From: Juglans regia
Lineage: Eukaryota > Streptophyta > Magnoliopsida > Fagales > Juglandaceae
Assembly (NCBI RefSeq): GCF_001411555.2
Contig: NC_049904.1
Location: 31,757,370 to 31,821,369 of the forward strand
DNA length: 64,000 nucleotides
Reading direction: 5' to 3'
Position 1 is the first letter of the stretch. Each line of letters starts with the position of its first letter. The notes under the pieces were generated by a model that worked only from the letters and a program-made list of their open reading frames with translations, searched no databases and was not told the DNA's origin. A program made the position numbers and the translations under genes. This document shows positions 46,501 to 58,500 of the stretch, in pieces.

Positions 46501-49500
46501 AGTATTGAATTTGCAAACCCAACTAAATATCAACTTTGTAGACGGCAGCAAGGTATAACATATTCACAATGGTAAGGATTAAATGCTATGGTCACGCAAG
46601 AAATTTGATGCACATTTTATCTCCAGCTCTCAAATACGATTATTCTGTTTGGAAATTATACTTCTGGCAAATGATGCTGATTGGCGTATGCCTTCAAATT
46701 TAGCTAAAAAATAAAGCATAGTCAATATGATCATGAGGACAAAATTATAAGATTAGTGCCAAATAAGAGATACAAAAATCTTATTCAAATGAAGCGGCAG
46801 CCACTTTTTTAAAGCTTCTGGCACCAAACACTTGGATAAGGCTGTGTATTACACAAACAAGCTGTTTGTAGAGGCATTTCCCCTCCTATAATAGAGAAAA
46901 TTCAACTGCTGATATAAATATATTCTTGTTATACACCCATCAATTAAAAAATGCAAATCAGAAGATTGAAACTGTAAACATTGTGATGAAATAAAAAAAG
47001 GTGAATTCTGCGAGACTCTGGGCATAAAACAGGTAATAGCACAAGTTCATTTAAAATTCATTGTAAGACTCTCCCCCCCCTCAAAAAAAAAAAAAAAAAA
47101 AAAAGGCAAATGAGCATCAGATAATTTAAAACTGTTTTCAATTACCAGGGTAAACAAACAGAATTAAAAATGATGTTGGGATGAAAGAATGGAGATGCCA
47201 TAATGGAACATAAAAATTTCTCATTCAAAATAATACTAACACTGTAAAGAAGAAAGCTTCTCTAAGCAAAACTCACCGGACATTGTCAATAGAGAGCTCC
47301 TCTAGTACCATTTGAATAGTGCCTGGACTGAACTTTGAGGGCAAGGATGACCCCACCAGCCAATCTCTTGGCGGATATACCTTAAGAACATCGAATGCAA
47401 ATAAAGGAAATGAAAATTCAGCAAATCCCCATTCAACCAAGATCATTTCAAAAGAAATAACATCTATAAGCTTCTATGTTATTGCTATGGGAGCATGTAC
47501 AATTACAGGGGATGTTCAGTACCGATTCTTATAGTATTGTTCGAGGAGTCAATAAGCTAATTCCTATAGATGTCTATTTGCAAGGCCCAAAATGGTAAAA
47601 AAGTAGAAAGAAAGTGTAAATTCACAAAAAAAAAAAAAAAAAAAACTGTGCCCCTGTTATAGCTCAACTGACATAACATGTTATAAAAACTACTAATGCA
47701 TTCCTCCAGGCATGGAAGAGGGACTGGTATGGAGAAAATGGAAAATGATTGTTTTTTGGTATTCATGCTATGGTTTGCGATCCAATTTGTTGAATTTAAA
47801 AGTTTGTTATTGATTTAGGGGATGCTTGAAAAAGTTTTTCATCTCATCTCATCTCATCTCCTTCCCAAACATCTTTCAAATACAAATACTTTCAAAATAA
47901 TCATCACAATTTTTCAAACTTTCAAATAAAAAACAAAAACAATTCAACTTTTTTAAATCTCAAAACAAAAATAATATTAAAAAATTATATTCTAACAATA
48001 TTTTAATCATATAATATTTTTTAATCAAAATTTTCTCTCTCCTTTCCAAAAATCCAATAGATACTTAACTCAAACTGTCTCACTACTATTTACAAACCAT
48101 CTTATTATTATTCACAAAATTCTCTTCACATCCCATTTTTCAAGAATCCCCTTAGCGTTCTAGGTAGTTGGTTGTGCGGAATATAGGTTTTTGGTTTCTG
48201 GTATGCATAAATATGTCAGATTTGGAGTAAAAATCAATGAAATGTCTGATTCACGCTTTATATCAGCTAGGAAAGACCTAGTTGTGATAATATGGATGGC
48301 GGTGAGCAAGTACATTTCCAATCAAAGATTGGCAAAAACCTAACTAGGATACTCCAGCCGTGCCTAGTTCTCTTGCTTTCTCAGACATTCTTTTACTTAA
48401 GGTCATGATTGAGAAGTAAGATGAGTTGAGAATGTTTTATCTTATCTCAAAACTTTTATCATTTTCTTTTCAAATATCACTGAAACATACAAACACTTTT
48501 CAATTTTAAATCTTCAACTTTTTCATTAAATTATTATCTAATCATTACAACATTCCTAAACTTACAAATAAAATACAAAAAATAAAACAATTTTTTCAAA
48601 TTTCAAAACAAAAATAATGTTAAAAAATTACATTCCAATACTTTTTTAACTTTATAATATTTTTATTCAATTTTTTCTTTCTCTTTTTTCAAAACCCAAT
48701 AATACAACTTAATTCAAACAATTTTACTACTATTCACAAACTATTTCACTACAATTCATAGAAGTCTCCCATACCAGACACTCCTTCCTCAACTTCCCCC
48801 TCTGCCTATTTTCATCATCGCCACCATGATTGGGTCAAATGACTATTTTCCTTGTAATTCCACAAAACCCAACCTGTGCGTGCCCGGCTTCTCATGTCAT
48901 CAAGCATATGATAAAAAATGTATTCACTAATCCCGATTTATGTGTTATTTTTGACCAAGAAACAAGTTTTTGGGAGATTTCAGACGCTCTAATTTTCTTT
49001 CAATCCTCCCAAAGGAATATTTTGCACAATTTCAATTTGGCAAGGTTGCCTAATCCATGATTAATTAGCTTAAACGATGACTACATATCCGAAGGAAAAT
49101 GAAAAAAAAAAATAGTAAATAATCCCTAAATTACCTGCATATTGCATGCGAGATGGATCGCATAATTAACAGGAGTAATTTTGTCTTGATAATGGAATTT
49201 TGTCTCGCAGACGGATGAAAGCTTCATTAACACATTGAGTTGACTCAGTTCTATGAAGAAACATTGTGAAGACACAAGGCAACAATATGATAGATAATAT
49301 ACACAAGAATATGCATATGATACCTCATCAAATATCCATTTGCAAATGCCGGACTGTTGTAAAAGGCGAATATATTTGAATAACAACCCAACAACATCTT
49401 GCATGTGCTCTGCAGTTAGATCAACATTAGTCAACAAATCTATGCGCCAGGTTATTAGACACCGCAACGGTATAAAAAGAAATGTTTATCAGCAAATCAC

Positions 49501-52500
49501 ATAAAAAATATATATAGAGGAGAGAGAAGAGGGCTGAGTTGGGATGTTGAAAGTTCAAAACAACTAACCGTGACCAGCATCAGTAAGAACAATCACTACT
49601 TCGAAGAATGAAAACTCCAAAGTCCAATCTGCTTCACCAGCAAACAACCCCGTGGCCCATCCTGCATTTTTTATAAGCAGACACATACTTTTTATATGGG
49701 CTTTTCAGAGATGGTGAGAATAATAAGCAGACACATACAAACAGAACATACTCCCATAATTTCATATTTATATGTGGATAACAGGAGTAACATCACTCAG
49801 AGCAGGAGTGACATCACTTATGTAAGAAAAAATTTATAGATCTAACTCATTTTGAAAAATCTGTTTTATAAGAGATAATTATTTATAAACATGTTTAAGA
49901 TCACATGCAATGTAAGATTATTTTTCAATATCCTTCCTTACGTGCAGATCAGTATTTTTTCTGATCCTTGTCACAGGATAAATAATGTGAGTTTCCATTC
50001 GTTTTGTGACAGATTCTGATATCATGAAAAAATTTATAAGCTTAACTCATCTTAAAAAATTAGTTCTATAAAAAATAATTATTCATTACTTATAAACATA
50101 CTCAAGACTTTATCTATAAATAATATGAGATTATTTCTCAACACTTTATCCATCCTATGAGAACGTCAAGAAGGATAGTCAATACGTAAATATCATTCCA
50201 ACGTCATTTCAGCATGCCACCCTTTAGATTTTTCTTACATTTATGAAACAAAATGTTACTTTCCTAAATCCAACTAAATTACAATATTGAAAGACTAACT
50301 CGGAGATAAATATATAGGCCAACTTTTTGGTTCATAGGAGGTGAGTTGATATAGGGAATACAAATGTTGAAAGAAGAGATGGTGAAAGAAAACAAATCCA
50401 AGGGAGGGAAACATAAAGAATTTGCTTGAAAGTAAGGGTGTTACCAACATCCTATAGGGTGGGGTTGCTCCATTTCGCCCCCGGCCCCTGCATGGGCAGT
50501 GGGGTTTGCACCCTTGCAATCTGCCATCGGGATGCAAGAGCAGAGTCCCGTGTCCGTGTGCCAGGGGCGAAGGCGGACCCCTTATTAGTCCACCGCCACC
50601 CAAGGCTGTCACCCCCACCCCCCCCAAAAAAAAAAGTTTTTGAAAAATCAAAATATACTCTAGTTTTTAATCATAATTTCATAAATATAGAAAATGCCCC
50701 ACAAAAAAAAAATTATAATCCCTATATGCTCTGCAAAATTTATAAAATGCTAATATACTTAGAAATGTCTCTCTAATTTTTTCCTGTAGTTCCATAATTT
50801 TGTATAATTTCTATATATTATTTATTTTCAACATTGTAGTCTCACCAAAATAAAATCAAAACTAAGTTTAGGAGAAATAATAAACTTATTAATATGAATT
50901 CTAAAGTTTTTTATTATACAATATTAAGTTTCATAATATAGAATCTTAAGTGAAAATACAAAAAAATTGGTGATCTATATAAAAAATAGTTAAGAGATTT
51001 TATACTGATATAGACTTCATTAAACAAGAAAAAACTTATTTAAGGTCTCAATTATAATATTATATGCTTAATGTGACATGAAAATATCTAGAGTTTACAT
51101 AAAATTTAATAAACTAGCTTACATATTAGAATGAAAGATGACATTCTAAAAGATCATTTGATAGTTTCTATGAAACAAAATATATTAATACATTGTATTT
51201 TTAGAATTTTATTTCTACGTGTGTATTGCGAATTATCTAGATTTATTTTATATATAATTATGTTTTTATGATTTTTGAATCTCAATGTGTCACACACTAG
51301 AGAATTTGGCCCCTCCTCATGAAAATTGTTAGTTCTGCCACTAGTCTCAGCCTAAGAAAGGCATAAAAAAAATTTGAATCCACGACAAATTTACAAAATC
51401 ATGTCAAATCCACAACAATACGAAACTAGCAAAAAGAAAAAACCAAAACAGCAAAAAAATTGAGTATATGAGGAAAGAAAAAAAAAAGCATAAACATCAT
51501 CCAAGTCGAATTCTCACTGCGGGTCCGCGCCGCCAGAGAAGAAAGAAAGTGGGGTGAAGACTGAAGAGAGAATATGCAGATGCAAACCACACTGCTGCGA
51601 TGACTACGAGAGGGAGAGAGAAGAGATAGCTAAGGGAGGGTAGAGAGAGAGAGATGAGATGTAGAGTTGATGGTCTTGACTCTTGAGAGACACGACCGTA
51701 CGTACGTAATCAACTTCCATGACTGGGCATTGACGAGCATATATGGGTGGCAAACTCCAATTTACTCCAATTTAGTAATTTCTTTTTGTTGTAGTACTTC
51801 TTAATCAACTTTCATAAGGGCTGACGTGGCACGTAAAAAAAAATTTTTGCGCTCTGCTAGGGTTTGTATTGTTTCCGTTCAATGGTTGTCGCCGAGCCCC
51901 TCAGGGGTGTCTCGGTGTCTGGTTCACGGCAGAGGTCCTTTGCAGATATGGTGGCAAACACTCCACAACCTCTCCCTGAGGTTAACGTTCCGTTTCATGC
52001 TCCAAAAACACTTGATGGTTCTGTATGCGTGCTGTTTTCTAAGGAGGAGCTTGAACAATCTGCTGAACCCTTCAAGTTTTCTTTGGTCCTTAAGTTCTTG
52101 AGACAAAGACCTTCGTTGGATAATATTCATTCCTTCATTCGGTCTCGCTGGGGACTGCAGGCTCAGCCTGTTGTTTCTGCTATGAACAAACCGAGGAATG
52201 TATTTATTAGAATGTCTACGGAAGAAGATCTGGTTAAGGCTCTTGCTCGTGAATCATTGGATATGGAAGGTATTCAATATCATATTTTTCGTTGGAGCAC
52301 AGAATTTCGAGAAGATTTGGAACCTGCTCTGGTCCCGGTGTGGATCACATTACCTGGTCTCCCTCCAAACTACTATCATGAGTCCTTCTTGCGTAGTAAT
52401 TGCGCCGATTGGAAGGTTCTTGAAGAGGGATAATTCTACACGCTGTGCAACCCGAACGGATGGGGCTAGGGTTTGTATTGAGATGGATATTACTAAGGAG

Positions 52501-55500
52501 ACGTTGATGGGATTGTGGATTGGTACACCGAGGAACCCTAAGGTTTTGTATCAGGAGATGATTTATGAAACTTTACCTGCGTACTGCATGAACTGCCGAA
52601 CGCAAGGACACAATTTAAAGACATGCAAAAAGGAGTTAACCAGAAGTGATCGTGAGAAGAAAATTATGAAGGGGAAAGATAAAGTTTGGCAGAAACAAGA
52701 TCGGGATGTGCTAGTATTGCCAACTGATGGAAATAGTTCTAAGGAACTGTTGCCTATGAGGGAAGAGGTTGATGCAAGGAATATTACTGATGAGGAGAAG
52801 GTTGATGGTGCTTTTCAAAGTGAACCTCTTAATGTTGAGAAACAGATGGGTGCAGAAGCTATTAGTGGTGATGGTGAGATATTACAAGGGATGGGTGATA
52901 AATATGTGGAGGTAATAACAGGTCATGATACAGTGCATATGGAGGATGATCTTGGGGAGAAAAAAAATGAGAGGTTGGAAAAGGAGTGCGGTACTATAGT
53001 GCCTGTGGTGAGTGTTGAGGATGGATTGAATGTGGAGGTGGGTGCTATTATCACAGTGCAACAGATTTCTATATCACAGATGGAGGTGATGACTGATCCT
53101 CCGCCTACTGGTATTATTAATTGGGAGGATCATGTGCAAGTGAGTTCGGATACGGAGTCTGAGGATGATAGTGTATTGTTGGATTGGGGAAAAGATGTTA
53201 TGTCTGATTCAGGGGTTTGAAATGACGAAAAAAAAAAAGCTAAAGGAAAGAAGGTTCGTGGCTCTACTAGGGTTATAAGCAAACCCTCTAGACTTAATCT
53301 TTAATGGTGTCTTATTTATTTTGGAATGCATGTGGATTGGGTACTTCAAGGAGGAGACTTATAAAATTGGTGTCTCGGTATCATCTGAAAATACTTGTGT
53401 TGGCTGAGCCGATGGCTAATTCTTCTAGGCTGCAGTGGTGGTGTAATAAGTTGGCATTTGATGCATACAGTTCAAATGATGAGACTGGTGGGAAAATATG
53501 GGTTATGTGGAAGAATGAAGTAAGTTTGGTTGTGCAAAGTGTAAGTGAACAACAGATGACAATGACTATTGTTGAGCAGACGCGAACTCTGCTTTTAACT
53601 TTTTTTTATGCTAGATGTAGTTATTTAGAGAGAAGGCAGCTGTGGAGTACATTAGTTGGCTTGAATTCTTCCGATTTCCCATGGTTTGTTATGGGAGATT
53701 TCAATATTATTCGGCATGATGGGGAAAGACGGGGAGGGAGCCCTCGGTTGGCTTGTGCCATGGAGGAGTTCAATTCATGTATTGCTGCTTGTGGGCTACT
53801 TGAGATGCATTTTTCTGGTAATTCTTTTTCTTGGTGTAATGGGCATCAAGCTAGTGCTCGGAGCTGGGTGAGATTGGATCGGTCTCTATTAAATGTTGAG
53901 GCTTTGGAAGCATTTCCGGATTGTTCCTTTACTTATCTCTCTCGGAATACATCTGACCATTCTCCAATGCTTATCAAACTAGTGATGAATGCTGCTCCGT
54001 ATGGTTATCCTTCCTTCAAATTCCAGCAAATGTGGACGTCTCATAATGATTTTATGGAGATGGTTGCTCGGGTTTGGAAGGAGGAATCTTTTGGTTCGGG
54101 TCTGTTTCGGTTGGCTAATAAGTTGAAACGTTTGAGAGTTGCGTTGAAGACCTGGAATAAAATGGTGTTTGGCCGAACAAATCTGCATATCAGTGAGTTG
54201 GAGGAGCGTATACAGGGTATTGAATCAAGGTTGCAAGATGATGGGCATTCTGTGGAGCTAGAGTCTGACCTGTTGGCATCCAAACTAGAGCTCTCGGTGT
54301 GGATGGATAGAGAAGAAACTCGATTGTCTCAACAGGCGAAGCAAACTTGGCTGGAAAAAGGAGAAGCTAGCAGTGTTTTCTTCCGTGCAGTCAGTAAACA
54401 AAATCGCCATATGATTAAAAGGATGAATTTTGGGAATGGGATAGTGCTTACGTCTCCGGAACAGATTCATATGGGAGCAATTGATTTTTTTAAGGATTTC
54501 CTGGAGGCTAGGCCGTGTAGTGCACTTCCGGATCTGGGCTTTTTGGTGGATAAGGTGGTTCAAGATGAGGAGAATAATGCTTTAAGTAAAATCCCATCAG
54601 AATTAGAGATTCATGATGCACTTTGGTCCATTCCTGTGGATAGTTGCCCGGGACCAGATGGTTTTAATTCTGGTTTTTTTAAATCATGCTGGCCTATTGT
54701 TAGTCGAGATGTGATTGATGCAGTGGTTGAATTCTTTCGTGGGGGTCTTTTGCCTCGGTTTTATACTGCTTCATATCTAGTGCTCATTCCAAAAGTTGAA
54801 AATCCGTCAAGCTTTGATAAGTTTCGCCCAATTAGTCTATGTTCGGTCATTTACAAGGTATGTTCAAAAATTCTTGTAAATAGACTCTCTCCTTTGCTTG
54901 CTAATATTATTTCTCCATAACAAGGTGCCTTTATTCCAGGGCGTAGTATTTATGAGAATATTAGCTTGATGCAAGAATTGATTCATGGACTTAATAAACA
55001 AGCACGTGGGGGAAATGTGGTCCTCAAAATTGATATGGCAAAGGCGTATGACAGTATTGATTGGGGGTTTCTTATTCATGTTTTGGAAGCTCTTGGTTTC
55101 TCTCCGTTCGTATGTGGATTAATCAAGCAGTGTATCTCTACTCCTTGGTTTTCTATTGTTATGAATGGTATTCCGAAAGGTTTTTTCAAGAGTGGTTGAG
55201 GTTTGCGGCAAGGTGATCCTCTATCCCCATATTTGTTTATTCTTGTGGAGGAAATTCTTTCTCGATTGATAAAGAAATCTTTTCACATGGGTCGAATAAA
55301 ACCGTTCTTGCATCATAGAGGGTCTCCGGTGATTTCACATTTATTATATGCTGATGATATTGTCATTTTTTCTAACGGGGGAAAGAATTCTTTGTGTTCT
55401 ATCATGAAGATTTTGCATGATTATGAAGCTTGGTCGGGACAGATGGTGAATAAAACAAAATCATCTATAATTTTTTCTAATAAAATTAGTTTGGCAAGGA

Positions 55501-58500
55501 GACGTATGCTCTTGCGACAAACTGGTTTTATTGAGGGAAAATTACCTTTTAAATATCTGGGAGTTCTTATTATTTCAGGACGTTTGCTATCACGTCACTT
55601 TGATGAGTTGGTCAACAAAGTTCAGAACCGATTAGAGGGATTGAAAGGTAAATTACTCTCACAAGGAGCTAGGCTTCTTTTACTTAGACATGTTTTGCAA
55701 AGTATTCCGATACACTGCTTGTCTATTTTATCTACGCCAAAGTTGGTTATTGAGAAGATTAAAAGATTAATGAGTACTTTTTTCTGGGGAGTTGCTGATG
55801 GAAAGGAAAAAAAGAAATGGTGTGCATGGGACACTATGTGCAAACCGGTCTTGGAGGGGGGGGGGTTGGTTTGAGGAATTTAGAGGAAGTTCGAACTTCT
55901 CTCCATATGAAGCTTGCTTGGAATCTTCTACAAGGTAAATCTTTATGGGCCCAATTTTTTTTATCAAAATATGTTGGTGCTGAACATATTTCTATGGTTA
56001 ATGCTCAAAAGGGCACTAGATTTTGGAGAATGATCTTGAAAAATGTTCCGAATGTTCAGAATCATTCAGTGTGGAGGGTTAAACATGGTGATTTGTCATT
56101 TTGGCGGGATAATTGGATGGGTGAGGGGCCTTTGTGTGATGAATTTCAGATTATGGAATTGCCTTCTCTGAAATTAGTTGATTGTAAAATGGTGGATGGA
56201 TAGAATATTGAGTTGTTTCAACGTTTGGTTGGTATAGAGAAAACGGATGTTTTGCTTGAAAAGTTGGGAAATTTGAAAGTTGGTGAGGATGTTCTTATTT
56301 GGATTCCAAATGGAGATGGGAAGTTCTCCACCCGTAGTGCATGGGAATGCATTCGTTCTCATAGTCATTCACAATCTTGGATAAAATGGATATGGCATCC
56401 TTTTCTTCCAAAAAAAATGTCTATATTAATGTGGAAAGCTTTGAATGGTTGTCTTTCTGTGGATGACAGGTTGCGGAGAGTGGGTATCAATATCGTCTCC
56501 AAATGTGATTGTTGTGTGTTGGGTGCTTATGAGGATCAAAATCATGTGCTTGCTATGGGAGAGTTTGCTTCACAAATTTGGAATAGATTTTGTGTACAAC
56601 TAGGTATGCCTTTATTGCATGGACGTACCTGGAAGGAAAAGGTTGAATGTTGGTTTAGACGTGCTAAAAGATCTTCTTGTCGAGGACAAATTCTTGGTTT
56701 ACTCCCTATTATTATAACATGGCGTTTGTGGTGGAGACGATGCAAGTCCCGAATGGAAGGTGTGTATGAAACTATTGATATGGTTTGGATTTCTATTAAA
56801 TATTGGTTGTCTTGGGTGGCTTTGAAATTTAAAGGAAAGAATGTTATGACTAAAAGTGATGTTGTTTTATTGCAATCTTTAAATATTCCTCCTCCAAGAG
56901 TTGGTGCTCAAAAAGAAAAAATTGTGAGATGGATAAGACCAAAAAATGGATGGTGTAAACTTAATGTGGATGGTTGCTCGAGGGGTAACCCGGGGTTTTC
57001 GGGTGTGGGGGGAGTTATAAGGGATCATGGGGGTGGTTTCATATTGGGTTTTTGTGCTTATATTGGTTCTCGTACTAATACATATGCTGAGGTTATGGGT
57101 TTGTTGTATGGTTTGAGAAATGCTCGACAGATGGGACTAAATTACCTTGAGATTGAAATGGATTCTAAAATTATTATTGAGTGGACAACATCTAGACGGT
57201 GTGGTCTGTGGTATCTTGAGGATTTCTGGGAGGAGATTTTGAGCTATCTTGATGATATTACTTTTACATGTAGACATATCTTCAGAGAATGTAATGTTGT
57301 TGTTGATAGCCTGGCGAAACGTGGTGCAATGGGTTGTAATACTACGTATCATTCGGTGCTTGATTTTCCTAGGGAGACTAGAGGTCTTTTAAGACTTGAT
57401 AAAAATAATTTGTCGTATCTGAGACGGCAATAATGTTTGTTCTTTGGGGTTATTTATTTATTTTTATTTTTATTTTTTTTTATTTTTTTTCTTTTTTGGG
57501 TTTTGGTTATGGTTTATGAGTTTATTGATTGTTCACCATGGTATTCCTCCGTCACAAGTGAGAGTTTTTTATTAATAAAAGTTAGGGAGGGGCCACTTTG
57601 ACATGTGGTCCTGACTCTTTAAAAAAAAAAAAAAAAAGAAGAGAGAGAGATGATTAAAACCACAAACCACCCCCCAAAACAACCCCATTTTGGCATTCAT
57701 TTTAAAAATAAAAAGATTGGGTTTAGGCCCAGGCCAAGGGGCAGGGAGCAGAGCCCGCCCCCCGTCCCTGCATGGGAGGGTGGGATTGCCTGCACTGCTC
57801 AGGCGGGAGTGGGGTGGATGAGTGCACCCCGCCGCTCACTCCTACTTGAATATTGACAAATGTAGAAGAAAGTTAATTCCTAGATAAGCATAAAAAGTGA
57901 GAGGCAGATGGAAGAGGCTGTTTTTAAGTAGGAGAATCAAAAGAACAAGAAACCCTCCACAAGGTAACAGGTGAAAAAATCCAGGCTCCAGTCCCACTGG
58001 GAAACGAAATGAGATTACAGGCAGACAGTATCGCTGAAATATAAACATTTCGACAACTTCTTCCCCAAAAGACTTATTTGCTCCAATGGTGAGCAAGTTC
58101 ACGACACAAAAGACTTACCTGAAAAGGAAGGTGATAATAATACACAAGTGAAAGGGACTGCCCACAAAGAAAAAAGAGAAGGGAGTCCAAGAGGAAGCTA
58201 ATAATCTCTACGTACATAATTATTTCAGGAGAGTGTCAAGTAAAATGCTCAACATGTTGATTATCCTTATATTCATATAATTTAAATAAATAAACAGGAA
58301 GTTCTATTAGGAACTATTTCGAGGTGTAGCAATAGAAATCAATATCATGTAAGTTTGAGCATGTAAAAATCAAGAAATCTGGAAAAACGGATATTGTGCA
58401 ATACCCACCCAATGTTTTCAAGACGTGAAACAAAGATCCCTCTCCTTCATGGCCAATTAGATGACTAAGGTACCTGCATGGACCTTCCTTGTAATGGTGG

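Larger units (their letters stand above)
51658..57639 (+). mobile_element. Near full-length L1-type LINE, decayed, antisense in intron 10 of copy B
   Basis: About 6 kb with two coding regions, a 3' tail of 17 A residues (57621-57637) and an exact 14-bp target duplication AGAGAGAGAGATGA (51644-51657 and 57640-57653). The matching place in copy A (about 22788-22804) has one copy of that motif and no insert, so this insertion follows the duplication. ORF1 and ORF2 are each broken several times. The 5' leader of about 200 bp and both ORFs suggest it is not 5'-truncated. It was inserted into the GA-rich part of an older hAT-like element. Confidence 0.95.
50433..57844. mobile_element. hAT-like element in intron 10 of copy B, split by a LINE
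   Basis: Counterpart of 21579-22995. Left part 50433-51657 and right part 57640-57844 are separated by the LINE. Flanking 8-mers CTTGAAAG (50425-50432) and CTTGAATA (57845-57852) match those of copy A, so this is the same ancestral insertion. Confidence 0.65.
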
